Assembly: GCA_900753715.1 (NCBI GenBank)
Contig: CAAEAE010000103.1
Coordinates: forward strand, 1-64,000
Direction of reading: 5' to 3'
DNA: 64,000 bases
Origin: an uncultured Roseburia sp.
Lineage (GTDB): Bacteria; Bacillota_A; Clostridia; Lachnospirales; Lachnospiraceae
Part shown: in pieces, positions 7,920 to 16,745 of the stretch
Numbering within the stretch: position 1 is the stretch's first letter
Layout of the letters: each line of letters opens with the position of its first letter
Made by a program: the position numbers and the translations under genes
Notes under the pieces: model-generated
What the model saw: only the letters and a program-made list of their open reading frames with translations
Database searches by the model: none
Told to the model about the DNA's origin: nothing

Positions 7920-9101
7920 ATGTTACACGAACGCTATTATGTAGAAAAAGAAAAACAGGAAAAACTGTTAGAACGCAAAAACGTAAAATCTGATTTTTAC
8001 AACGGTGTATTTGACCGTTACGAGTATCCGGTGCTCACAAGAGAGCATATTCCGCTGACCTGGCGGTATGATTTAAACCCGGAGACGAACCCGTATTTTA
8101 TGGAGCGCCTTGGCATCAACGCTGTGATGAATTCCGGCGCAATTGAGTTAAATGGAAAATATTATCTGGTTGCCCGTATCGAGGGAAATGACAGAAAATC
8201 GTTCTTTGGCGTGGCAGAGAGCGACAACGGAATTGACGGTTTCCGCTTCTGGGATTATCCGATTCTGTTGGACGATACCTGTCCGGAGGAGACAAATGTC
8301 TACGATATGCGTCTGACAAAGCATGAGGACGGTTACATCTACGGCGTATTCTGTTCTGAGAGCAAGGATACCTCTGTAAACGACCTTTCTGCGGCAGTTG
8401 CAGCAGCCGGAATCGTGCGCACAAAAGATTTAAAGACCTGGGAGCGCCTTCCAAATCTTGTGACCTTAAATTCTCCACAGCAGAGAAACGTGGTGCTTCA
8501 TCCGGAATTTGTAAATGGAAAATATGCGTTTTACACCAGACCGATGGATGATTTCATCGAGACCGGATCCGGCGGTGGAATTGGCTTCGGACTCTGCGAT
8601 GATATCACACACGCGGTAATCGATGAGGAGAAGATGACAAGTCTGCGCAAATATCATACCATTACTGAAGCAAAGAATGGTGCGGGTGCAACGCCGATTA
8701 AGACAGAAAAAGGCTGGATTCACATTGCACACGGTGTGCGCAATACGGCAGCAGGATTGCGCTATGTTATCTACGCATTTGCAACGGACTTAAACGACCC
8801 GTCTAAGGTGATTGCAGAGCCGTCCGGACTTCTCATTGGACCGAGAGGAGAAGAACGCGTCGGAGATGTCAGCAATGTTGTATTTACCAACGGTGCAATC
8901 GTAAATGAGCAGGGAGAAGTATTTATCTACTACGCATCTTCTGACACCAGAATGCATGTGGCAACAACTACGATTGACAAATTAATAGATTACGTATTCC
9001 ATACACCGGCTGACCCGGGACGCTCAGTAGAGTGCGTTGCACAGCGCTGTGATTTGATTCAGAAGAATCTGGAATTTTTAAAGGAAGAAAACGAAAACTA
9101 A
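7920..9101 (+). CDS. GH130_1-type 4-O-beta-D-mannosyl-D-glucose phosphorylase
   Basis: A 393-residue GH130 enzyme with the long N-terminal helix of subfamily 1. The blocks [31 protein letters not shown] and [15 protein letters not shown] match the known mannosylglucose phosphorylase layout, with the catalytic Asp at about residue 129. The enzyme phosphorolyses mannosyl-beta-1,4-glucose, the epimerase product, to mannose 1-phosphate and glucose. Cytoplasmic, no signal peptide. It is 13 bases from the epimerase and 23 from the CE2 gene, so certainly in the same transcript. The two GH130 copies of the locus have split roles: this one for the disaccharide, the shorter one for longer oligosaccharides. 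Confidence 0.9.
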   Translation: MLHERYYVEKEKQEKLLERKNVKSDFYNGVFDRYEYPVLTREHIPLTWRYDLNPETNPYFMERLGINAVMNSGAIELNGKYYLVARIEGNDRKSFFGVAESDNGIDGFRFWDYPILLDDTCPEETNVYDMRLTKHEDGYIYGVFCSESKDTSVNDLSAAVAAAGIVRTKDLKTWERLPNLVTLNSPQQRNVVLHPEFVNGKYAFYTRPMDDFIETGSGGGIGFGLCDDITHAVIDEEKMTSLRKYHTITEAKNGAGATPIKTEKGWIHIAHGVRNTAAGLRYVIYAFATDLNDPSKVIAEPSGLLIGPRGEERVGDVSNVVFTNGAIVNEQGEVFIYYASSDTRMHVATTTIDKLIDYVFHTPADPGRSVECVAQRCDLIQKNLEFLKEENEN

Positions 9102-9124
9102 AATCTGCGGTTGGGGGAAAAGAA

Positions 9125-10174
9125 ATGTTTGTATCACCGGAACAGGAATATTTACAGTACAGCGGAAGAATTGACTTTGAGGACAAAACGGCGCCGGAGC
9201 TTGTCTTTGCGTGTACGTCCATAAAACTCCGGTTCACCGGAACCTCTGTGAAAGTGCGGCTTCGCAATCACAGAAACTACTGGACGAACCAGATGGGCTA
9301 TTTTTTGGACGGCGCGCAGGGGCGCATTACACTGCGGGATGATGACAAGGAAGAAACGTATACGATTGCGGAGAACCTTTCGGATGGCATGCATGAGTTA
9401 TTATTTTTCAAACGGATGGATTCCTGCCATACCGTAACCTTCCTTGGATTTGAACTTTCGGACGGAGCAGAGGTGCTTGCCTGTGAAGAAAAACCGAAGC
9501 GCCGGATAGAAGTCTTTGGAGACAGTGTTTCCTGCGGCGAGGTTTCCGAGGCGGTAGATTACGTTGGGAAACCGGATCCGGAGCACGACGGACAGTATTC
9601 AAACAGCTGGTATTCCTATTCCTGGATGACAGCGCGAAAGCTTGGCGCAGAGATTCACGATACCTCACAGGGAGGAATTGCGCTTCTTAATAAAACCGGC
9701 TGGTTTGCCGGACCGGATTTCTGCGGAATGGAATCATGCTACGACAAAGTGCGTTACAATCCACAGCTCGGAGAGCAGAAGCCATGGGATTTTTCAAAGT
9801 ATATTCCACAGGTGGTGATTGTTGCCATCGGACAAAACGACAATCACCCGGATGATTATATGGCAGAGGACTATGAGGGTGATCGTGCAGAGCACTGGCG
9901 TGTGCGTTATCAGCAGTTTATTGAGCGGCTGATGGAACTTTACCCGAAGGCACAGGTGATACTGACCACCACGATTTTAGGACACGATGCTTCCTGGGAC
10001 CGTGCGATTGAAGAAGTGTGCAGAAGAATTGACAAAAAGAATGTGCATCATTTCCTTTACAGTAAAAATGGCTGTGGAACACCCGGACATATCCGGATTC
10101 CGGAGGCAGAGCAGATGTCTGAGGAGTTAAGCGGCTTTATCAAATCCCTCGGAGAAGAAATCTGGGAAGCATGA
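9125..10174 (+). CDS. CE2-family acetyl esterase
   Basis: A 349-residue two-domain esterase: an N-terminal jelly-roll of about 115 residues, then an SGNH hydrolase domain. The nucleophile is Ser134 in VFGDSVSCG, block V-type oxyanion residues are in AIGQNDN (Asn238), and the catalytic His is His322 in CGTPGHIRIPEA. The usual DxxH aspartate is not in place (TPGH), which fits the Ser-His dyad described for CE2 enzymes. No signal peptide, so it removes acetyl groups from oligosaccharides after import. The homologous R. intestinalis enzyme acts at O3, O4 and O6 of mannose; that assignment here is by family and context. The CE17 gene follows 18 bases later. Confidence 0.87.
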   Translation: MFVSPEQEYLQYSGRIDFEDKTAPELVFACTSIKLRFTGTSVKVRLRNHRNYWTNQMGYFLDGAQGRITLRDDDKEETYTIAENLSDGMHELLFFKRMDSCHTVTFLGFELSDGAEVLACEEKPKRRIEVFGDSVSCGEVSEAVDYVGKPDPEHDGQYSNSWYSYSWMTARKLGAEIHDTSQGGIALLNKTGWFAGPDFCGMESCYDKVRYNPQLGEQKPWDFSKYIPQVVIVAIGQNDNHPDDYMAEDYEGDRAEHWRVRYQQFIERLMELYPKAQVILTTTILGHDASWDRAIEEVCRRIDKKNVHHFLYSKNGCGTPGHIRIPEAEQMSEELSGFIKSLGEEIWEA

Positions 10175-10192
10175 GAAAAGAGGAGAAAAATC

Positions 10193-11314
10193 ATGGGGTA
10201 TTCATTAAATTATGAAAATGGAATTGCAAATATCGGTAATTTAAGCCGTCTGAAAAAAGTGTTAGAGCGCGCAAAAAACGGAGAAAAACTGACACTTGGA
10301 TTTTTGGGAGGCTCTATCACACAGGGAAGCCTTGCATCAAAACCGGAGCTGTGCTATGCTCATAGAGTTTATGAATGGTGGTGCGAGACATTTCCGCAGG
10401 CACAGTTTACATTTGTAAATGCGGGCATTGGCGGAACGACTTCCCAGTTTGGTGTGGCGAGAGCAGACAGTGATTTGCTTGCGTATGAACCGGATTTTGT
10501 GGTTGTGGAATTTTCCGTCAATGATGACAGCACAGAGCATTTTATGGAGACTTACGAGGGACTCATCCGCAAGGTTTATGACAGCAAGACAAAACCGGCG
10601 GTTCTTTTAGTACATAACGTATTTTACAATAACGGTGCGAATGCACAGCTGATGCACGGCAGAGTGGCAAGACATTACGAGCTGCCGGCAGTGAGCATGC
10701 AGAGTACGATTTATGCCGAGGTTGTGGCAGGACGGATAGAAAACCGCGAGATTACCCCGGATGATTTGCATCCGAATGATGAGGGACATCAGTTAGTAGC
10801 ATCCGTTATCAACTATTTCTTAAATCAGGTGCGAAGCGGTGCGATTGTCCAGACGATATCAGACCGCGGGGAAGAGCCTCTTCCGGCACCGCTTACGGCA
10901 AATGCGTATGAAAACAGTGTGCGTTACAGAAACGACAACAGCAATCCAAAACTCGAGGGATTTGTAGCGGATTATGAGCCGCAGAATCACATTACAGACT
11001 GTTTTAAAAAGGGCTGGACGGCAGGCAAAGTGGGTGATACAATTTCCTTTACTGTAACGGGAAGCTGTATTGCGGTGCAGTACCGCAAATCCGTGAAGCT
11101 TCCGGCACCGGTTGCAAAGATTATCGTAGACGGAGACGAGGAGCACGGTGTTTTACTGGATGCAAACTTTGATGAGACCTGGGGCGACAAGCTCGAACTT
11201 GACACCATTTTAGAACATGGGGAAGAGAAAAATCACACCGTGCAAATCCGTATCGTAGAGACCCATGAAGCGGACGCAGTTCCGTTTTATCTGGTTTCCG
11301 TGATTGCATCCTGA
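10193..11314 (+). CDS. CE17-family mannan O-acetylesterase with C-terminal CBM-like domain
   Basis: A 373-residue SGNH esterase. Block I is GFLGGSITQGS (nucleophile Ser41), block II NAGIGGTTS (Gly near 79), block III EFSVNDD (Asn110) and block V DDLHPNDEGH (Asp190/Asp191 region, His193). From about residue 230 a beta-rich domain follows, consistent with the CBM35-like module of CE17 enzymes. The R. intestinalis CE17 enzyme is specific for 2-O-acetyl mannose and works together with CE2 to deacetylate all positions; the present pair has the same order. Cytoplasmic. It sits 25 bases upstream of the GH1 fusion gene. The C-terminal module is assigned from position and length rather than by a motif. 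Confidence 0.85.
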   Translation: MGYSLNYENGIANIGNLSRLKKVLERAKNGEKLTLGFLGGSITQGSLASKPELCYAHRVYEWWCETFPQAQFTFVNAGIGGTTSQFGVARADSDLLAYEPDFVVVEFSVNDDSTEHFMETYEGLIRKVYDSKTKPAVLLVHNVFYNNGANAQLMHGRVARHYELPAVSMQSTIYAEVVAGRIENREITPDDLHPNDEGHQLVASVINYFLNQVRSGAIVQTISDRGEEPLPAPLTANAYENSVRYRNDNSNPKLEGFVADYEPQNHITDCFKKGWTAGKVGDTISFTVTGSCIAVQYRKSVKLPAPVAKIIVDGDEEHGVLLDANFDETWGDKLELDTILEHGEEKNHTVQIRIVETHEADAVPFYLVSVIAS

Positions 11315-11338
11315 CAGGAAAGAGAGGAGAAAAAGACG

Positions 11339-13645
11339 ATGTTTCGAGATGATTTTGTATGGGGCGTTGCAAGCAGCGCTTATCAGGTAGAGGGAACAGA
11401 CAGCGCAGACGGAAGAGGAAAAAATGTGTGGGACACCTTTACGGAAGCAGGACGGATTTATGAGAACCAGAATGCCTATACGACTTGTGATCATATGCAC
11501 CGTTATAAGGATGATTATGCACTGATGAGAAATCTTGGCATCAAAGCATATCGTTTTTCGTTAAACTGGGCACGCATCCTGCCAGAGGGTATCGGACGTG
11601 TCAATGAAAAAGCAATTACCATGTACCGGGATATGATTCTGACCATGAAAGAAAACGGAATCACTCCGTACCTGACCATGTTTCACTGGGAGTTTCCGCA
11701 GGCGCTTGAGGATATGGGCGGATGGCGCAATCCAAAGGTTGTCGAGTGGTTTGGAGAGTATGCAAAAGTGGTGGCAGAGAATTTCTCTGACATCTGTGAA
11801 CATTTTATTACCATCAATGAGCCGCAGTGCGTGGTAGGACTCGGACACTTAAGCGCCGTACATGCACCGGGGATTAAATGCACGGTGGAAGAAACCTTTT
11901 TAATTGCGCATCATCTTCTGATGGCACACGGACAGGCGGTAAAAATGCTGCGTCAGTATGCAAAACGTCCGATTAAGATTGGATATGCGCCGACCGGAGG
12001 CGTTGCATACCCGTACACCGATTCCCCGGAAGATATTGAGGCAGCAAAAAAAGTTTATTTTGGATTTTACAATCCGATGGACAACTGGACCTGGAATGTG
12101 TCCTGGTTTTCCGACCCGGTCTTCTTGGGACATTACCCGGAAGAGGGCTTAAAGAAATTCGCAAAGTATCTCCCGGAAATCACAGAGGCAGACATGGAGT
12201 TAATTCATCAGCCGCTTGATTTCATGGGTCAGAATATTTATAATGGCTATTATGTGCGCGCCGGAAAAGACGGGGAGCCGGAGTTTGTCGATCGTGCACC
12301 GGGATTCCCGAGGACAGCAATCGGCTGGCCGGTAACACCGGAAGCATTTTATTATGGAATCCGTTTCCTAACCGAGCGATATCCACTGCCGCTTTACATT
12401 ACCGAGAACGGAATGTCCTGCCATGATAACGTGAGCGCAGACGGAAAGGTACATGACCCGAACCGTATCGGGTTCCTTGATTCCTACATCGGCGCAATGC
12501 AGAAGGCAATTGAGGAAGGTTCCGATGTAAGAGGCTATTTCTTATGGACATTTCTTGATAACTTTGAGTGGGCTGACGGCTTTAAGGAGCGCTTTGGAAT
12601 TGTATATGTCGATTTTACGACACAGAAGCGTATCGTGAAAGATTCTGCATTCTGGTATCAGAAGGTAATCGAGACAAACGGTGCCAGTCTGTCTGTAAAC
12701 CAGCCGAAGAAAGAAATCTTGTTTTTAGACCCGGTCTGCACCCACAATATCTGGGGCGGAACGAGACTGCGAGAGGAATTCGGCTATCCGGTAGAGGGAG
12801 ATGACATCGGAGAGTGCTGGGGTGTTTCCGCACATCCAAACGGTGACGGAACCATCCGGGAAGGCTCCTTTGCAGGAGAAAAACTTTCCAAAGTATACAA
12901 AGACCATCCGGAGCTTTTCGGAAATCTTTCCTATGACAGATTCCCGTTGCTGACTAAGATTATAGATGCTAAGGCAGACCTCAGTATTCAAGTGCACCCG
13001 GACGATGCGTATGCGAAGGTGCATGAGAATGGTTCCTTTGGAAAAACCGAGTGCTGGTATATCATGGATGCACCAGAAAATGCGACACTTGTAATTGGAC
13101 ATAACGCAAAGACAAAAGAAGAGTTAGCGTCCATGATTCACGAGGGAAGATGGAACGAATTTATCCGTGAGATTCCGGTAAAGAAGGGCGACTTCATCCA
13201 GATTGACCCGGGTACGGTTCATGCGATTAAAGGCGGACTTTTAATCTTAGAGACCCAGCAGAACAGTGATATTACCTACCGTGTATATGATTACGACAGA
13301 CTCTCAAATGGCAAACCGAGACAGCTTCATATCGAGCAGAGCATTGATGTGATTACCGTTCCGGCAAAATCAGTGGAAGACAGTGTAAAATCCACCGAAG
13401 GACTTGCGAAAAATCAGTGGAACGAATTGTATTCCTGCGGTTACTACACCGTATTCTGTGCGGATGTAGATGGCAGATTAGAGTTTGAACAGAAATATCC
13501 GTTCCTCATCTGCTCCGTGCTTGAGGGAGACGGAATTGTTGCCAGCCAGCCGGTGAAAAAGGGAGACCATTTCATCCTTCCGAGTGGCTTTGGAAACGTG
13601 GAAATGCAGGGGTCAATGCGCTTGATTGCATCTACCGTGCAGTAA
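11339..13645 (+). CDS. GH1 beta-glucosidase fused to class I phosphomannose isomerase
   Basis: A 768-residue fusion. Residues 1-447 are a complete GH1 barrel: general acid/base Glu161 in TINEPQ, nucleophile Glu356 in YITENG, and the glucose-binding NFEWADGF near 408-415, which marks a normal beta-glucosidase rather than a 6-phospho-beta-glucosidase. After a short linker (ETNGASLSVNQPKKE), residues 458-768 are a complete ManA-type mannose-6-phosphate isomerase with metal ligands Gln551 and His553 in SIQVHPDDA, Glu571 in KTECWY and His628 in PGTVHAIKGG. One uninterrupted frame, no internal start with a good ribosome binding site seen at the junction. The domains would release glucose from glucomanno-oligosaccharides and convert mannose 6-phosphate to fructose 6-phosphate. 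Last gene of the locus, followed by a terminator. Confidence 0.93.
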   Translation: MFRDDFVWGVASSAYQVEGTDSADGRGKNVWDTFTEAGRIYENQNAYTTCDHMHRYKDDYALMRNLGIKAYRFSLNWARILPEGIGRVNEKAITMYRDMILTMKENGITPYLTMFHWEFPQALEDMGGWRNPKVVEWFGEYAKVVAENFSDICEHFITINEPQCVVGLGHLSAVHAPGIKCTVEETFLIAHHLLMAHGQAVKMLRQYAKRPIKIGYAPTGGVAYPYTDSPEDIEAAKKVYFGFYNPMDNWTWNVSWFSDPVFLGHYPEEGLKKFAKYLPEITEADMELIHQPLDFMGQNIYNGYYVRAGKDGEPEFVDRAPGFPRTAIGWPVTPEAFYYGIRFLTERYPLPLYITENGMSCHDNVSADGKVHDPNRIGFLDSYIGAMQKAIEEGSDVRGYFLWTFLDNFEWADGFKERFGIVYVDFTTQKRIVKDSAFWYQKVIETNGASLSVNQPKKEILFLDPVCTHNIWGGTRLREEFGYPVEGDDIGECWGVSAHPNGDGTIREGSFAGEKLSKVYKDHPELFGNLSYDRFPLLTKIIDAKADLSIQVHPDDAYAKVHENGSFGKTECWYIMDAPENATLVIGHNAKTKEELASMIHEGRWNEFIREIPVKKGDFIQIDPGTVHAIKGGLLILETQQNSDITYRVYDYDRLSNGKPRQLHIEQSIDVITVPAKSVEDSVKSTEGLAKNQWNELYSCGYYTVFCADVDGRLEFEQKYPFLICSVLEGDGIVASQPVKKGDHFILPSGFGNVEMQGSMRLIASTVQ

Positions 13646-13674
13646 TTTCGGATAACATATTAGAAGAAAAAGGG

Positions 13675-13715
13675 AGACCGGAAGAGTGTTTTTGAAGCTT
13701 TCCGGTCTTCTTTTT
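13675..13715 (+). terminator. intrinsic terminator of mannan catabolic unit
   Basis: AGACCGGAA (13675-13683) pairs with TTCCGGTCT (13700-13708), followed by TCTTTTT. It lies 30 bases after the GH1-isomerase stop codon. Confidence 0.85.
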
Positions 13716-13820
13716 GTGCAGACTTGTAAAAGAGAGAGTTGTATTTTAAAGACGGTCATGCTAAAATATAGGAAGAATAGCCTAGAAACAGTTCCTTACA
13801 AAAAGCAACGGGGGATTGAA

Positions 13821-15725
13821 ATGAATATATATTCGCAGATGTGTGGTTTGATTCTGATAGTAGTGCTGACGGTTTTTTATGTCCGGAAAAAGGCACTGAA
13901 ACTAAATACTCATATTGTCTATAATTATCTTTTGGGTGTCACAATCAGTTGTATCGTGCTTGATATCCTTTCGATAGTTGTCATTTGTTATCGGGAAGTA
14001 CTTCCATTTCCACTTGTTGCGGGAGTCTGCAAGCTGTATCTTGCCTCTCTGGTAGCAGAAGGAATGGAGGGGCTTTTATACGTCTGTTCGGACGTTTACC
14101 CCAGACAGAAGGAATTTGTGCGCTCCACAAAATGGTTCAGTGTTCTGGCACTTTGCATGATTATTATTATTTTCTGCCTGCCGATTTCCATTTATCAGGA
14201 AGGAAATGTCGTGTTTACACAGGGACCGAGTGTGATTTTTACCTATATATCAGCAGTCGGATTTGTGGTCCTAAATATCATTCTTTTGATATATAAATGG
14301 AAAGAAATCAATCCGAGACGTGGACGGGTCGTGGCGGTATGGCTTTTTATCTGGGTGCTTGCAGCACTTATCCAATTTTTGGACAATCGGCTTTTGCTTG
14401 TGGGATATGCGACCGCAATCGGTGTCACGATTATTTATCTGCGCCTGGAAAATCCGGAGCTGAATCTTGATCAGGCGACGGGATTGTTCAATCAGGGAGC
14501 ATTTGTCGCGTATATGCGTCACCAGTATATACAGAAACAGGATTTTTCAGCAATTGCGGTCATTTTCAGTGAAGGGCTTCATGCGAATGCAGAAGAAAAT
14601 TTATCAGATAACTTTACTATGAGCGTCATTAAAAAGATTGATTCCATGGAAAAGGCGCTTGTATTTAAGCTGTCGGAGGATGAAATTTTAGTCTGCTTCC
14701 AGAATGTGGCCGATGCCACAGAAGGGCTGGCGCAGATAAAAAAGATTTTTGAGGAATATGCGAAACTCTACGGGGAGGATATCATAAAGCCGCAGTATCT
14801 GTATGTGCCGCAGGGAATGGTGGTAGGCGACGGAAGAGAGCTGCTGCACCTGTTACATTATGCAGAGCGGAAGATGGAAGAGTATCATAAGCACGGAATC
14901 ATCACGGTCGACAAGGAAATTGTTGCGCAGATGCGCAACGAAGAGGACATGGTTGCGTTGATTCAGGAAGCAATGGAAAAAGATCGCATTGAAATCTATT
15001 ATCAGCCGATTTTTTCTACGGAAGGGAAAAAATGTGTCAGTGCGGAGGCACTGGTCCGGATGTGTGACACGGAGGGAAAGATTGTTTCACCGGGCAAGTT
15101 TATTCCGATTGCGGAGACAAACGGCATGATTTTACAGCTCGGAAAACTGATTTTCGATAAAGTCTGCCGCTTTTGTGTGGAGCAGCATATCGAGCAGTAT
15201 GGGCTGGAATATATCGAGGTCAACCTGTCGGTGGCACAGTGCGGATATGGCAATCTTGCCAAAGAATATATTTCCATCATGGAAAAATACCGTGTTAATC
15301 CGGGCTTTATTAATCTGGAAATCACGGAATCCGCATCCTTAGAAGAAAAAGAGACCCTGCTTCACAACATGAACCTGCTCATGGACTACGGAGTTCGTTT
15401 TTCATTGGATGATTTTGGAACCGGGCAGTCCAATCTGAATTATATCGTGGACATGCCGGTGGATATCGTAAAGTTTGACCGTCAGATGATAAATGCTTAC
15501 TTTGAGAATAAGAAGGCAAAGTATGTCATGGATGCCGCGATGCATATGATTCAGGGAATGAAATTAAAAATCGTTTCCGAGGGAATCGAAGAAGAGAAGC
15601 AGTATGAAACAATGGAGAACCTTGGAATTGACTATATTCAGGGATTTTATTTTTCAAAGCCGCTTCCGGAAAAGGAATTTCTGGTATTTTTACAGAAACA
15701 AAATAATGCAGAAAAGTTGTCATAA
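13821..15725 (+). CDS. membrane EAL-domain protein (cyclic-di-GMP phosphodiesterase) with degenerate GGDEF
   Basis: A 634-residue protein. About seven membrane segments fill residues 1-215, then a GGDEF-like domain whose signature is eroded (LSEDEILVCF at the GGDEF site), then an EAL domain. The EAL catalytic set is complete: SAEALVRM, VNLSVAQ, EITESASL, DDFGTGQSNL, VKFDRQM, and SEGIEEE. The enzyme should hydrolyse cyclic-di-GMP to pGpG; the degenerate cyclase domain may be a GTP- or protein-binding sensor. The open frame extends upstream to 13686, but the ATG at 13821 is preceded by GGGGGA and begins the first membrane helix, so I prefer it. Monocistronic between a terminator and the ATPase operon. 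Ligand of the membrane sensor unknown. Confidence 0.88.
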   Translation: MNIYSQMCGLILIVVLTVFYVRKKALKLNTHIVYNYLLGVTISCIVLDILSIVVICYREVLPFPLVAGVCKLYLASLVAEGMEGLLYVCSDVYPRQKEFVRSTKWFSVLALCMIIIIFCLPISIYQEGNVVFTQGPSVIFTYISAVGFVVLNIILLIYKWKEINPRRGRVVAVWLFIWVLAALIQFLDNRLLLVGYATAIGVTIIYLRLENPELNLDQATGLFNQGAFVAYMRHQYIQKQDFSAIAVIFSEGLHANAEENLSDNFTMSVIKKIDSMEKALVFKLSEDEILVCFQNVADATEGLAQIKKIFEEYAKLYGEDIIKPQYLYVPQGMVVGDGRELLHLLHYAERKMEEYHKHGIITVDKEIVAQMRNEEDMVALIQEAMEKDRIEIYYQPIFSTEGKKCVSAEALVRMCDTEGKIVSPGKFIPIAETNGMILQLGKLIFDKVCRFCVEQHIEQYGLEYIEVNLSVAQCGYGNLAKEYISIMEKYRVNPGFINLEITESASLEEKETLLHNMNLLMDYGVRFSLDDFGTGQSNLNYIVDMPVDIVKFDRQMINAYFENKKAKYVMDAAMHMIQGMKLKIVSEGIEEEKQYETMENLGIDYIQGFYFSKPLPEKEFLVFLQKQNNAEKLS

Positions 15726-15771
15726 ATTTAAAACATGCCGCATAGAATGATAGGAGAGACAGGAGGGCGGC

Positions 15772-16104
15772 ATGAATCAGATGATTGCAGAACTACAAGA
15801 ACTAGAAGCGTGGGCAGAGAGCACCATTGCTGCGGCAAAAGAGCGAAAAAGACGGCAGGAAATCTGCAGGCAGACAAAAAAACAAAGATTAAAAGAGGAA
15901 TGCGGCAGACAGGCGGAATCTGAGTTAAAAACATGGAAGGATAAGCTTTTAGAAGCGGCAGACAAAGAGGACGAGCAGGAGAAAGAGAAAATCTCAGGAG
16001 AAACGAAGGAATATCTTCTGCGGTTTGAAAACCAAAAGGAGATACTTGTCATGAAGCTTGTACGGGAAATTACGGGATGCACGGATACCGGAGAGCTATT
16101 ATGA
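15772..16104 (+). CDS. V-type ATPase peripheral-stalk coiled-coil subunit (G/H type)
   Basis: A 110-residue, highly charged protein that is almost all alpha-helix with heptad-like spacing and no membrane segment. That is the expected form of the small stalk subunit (G or H) that pairs with subunit E to make the stator of V/A-type ATPases. The assignment rests on size, composition and first place in the operon; there is no catalytic motif to check. Start ATG 15772 has AGGAGG five bases upstream. Its TGA overlaps the ATG of the subunit C gene (ATGA), showing coupled translation. Confidence 0.75.
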   Translation: MNQMIAELQELEAWAESTIAAAKERKRRQEICRQTKKQRLKEECGRQAESELKTWKDKLLEAADKEDEQEKEKISGETKEYLLRFENQKEILVMKLVREITGCTDTGELL

Positions 16105-16745
16105 CAAATGCTCTGTTACAGTACAGTGGTCTTCTGGCAAAGACAAAGGCGATGGAGGGAAAACTTCTTTCCGCACAGTGGATAGAGGCGCTATCAAAGG
16201 CAGAGAGTGTGGAAGCAGCCGTTGTAATGTTAAAAGGCAGTCCGGGATACGGACAGATGCTTTCTAAAACAGAGAACGTCACGCAGACCGTGGAACTGCA
16301 AAAGAGACTTGAGGAAAGCTTACATAACGACTACAAATATCTTATACAGTTTGCAGGCAGAAAACAGAGAGAGGAATTAAAACTGTTTACCTTCCGGGGG
16401 GAAGCACGCCGGACAAATGAATTGAGACGAAAGCGGATGCTTTCGGACAGCAGAACAAAGGAGATTTTTACCAGACTCATGAAACAGGAAGAGGAGCGTA
16501 AGAATCTTCTTTTTTTGTGCCGGAAAGAACGGTTTGAGGCACAGGGGGTGTCTGGAATTCCGATAGAGGATATCAGGCGGGAACAAACGCAGTGGGATAA
16601 GAAAATGGACAGGACGTACCGGAAGTTTTGTCTGAAATATCCGGTTTCCATGGCACCTGTGCTCTATTATCTCTACCGGAAGCAAAAAGAAATTGAAGCG
16701 GTACTTACGGCGGTCGAGGGGGTGCGTCTGTGGTCGAAAAATTAA
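16101..16745 (+). CDS. ntpC: V-type ATPase subunit C (d-like)
   Basis: A 214-residue soluble helical protein, short for the C/d subunit (usually about 330). It starts MTNALLQYSGLLAKTKAMEGKLL and continues with helical repeats. This subunit sits as a socket between the membrane rotor ring and the central stalk. The identification is by operon position between the stalk coiled coil and subunit I, and by the N-terminal LxYSxLxAKxxAM pattern typical of the family. The frame opens at 16077, but the ATG at 16101 has GGAGAG upstream and overlaps the previous stop. Its length suggests a reduced member with fewer helical repeats, or a member of the family not fully recognised. Confidence 0.7.
   Translation: MTNALLQYSGLLAKTKAMEGKLLSAQWIEALSKAESVEAAVVMLKGSPGYGQMLSKTENVTQTVELQKRLEESLHNDYKYLIQFAGRKQREELKLFTFRGEARRTNELRRKRMLSDSRTKEIFTRLMKQEEERKNLLFLCRKERFEAQGVSGIPIEDIRREQTQWDKKMDRTYRKFCLKYPVSMAPVLYYLYRKQKEIEAVLTAVEGVRLWSKN

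Noticed and set aside
11339..13645. Two separate genes joined by frameshift error
   Set aside because: The frame is continuous through the linker and no start with a ribosome binding site is seen at the isomerase boundary.
15717..15748. Promoter TTGTCA / TAGAAT before the V-ATPase operon
   Set aside because: Spacing of 20 bases is too long for a confident call.
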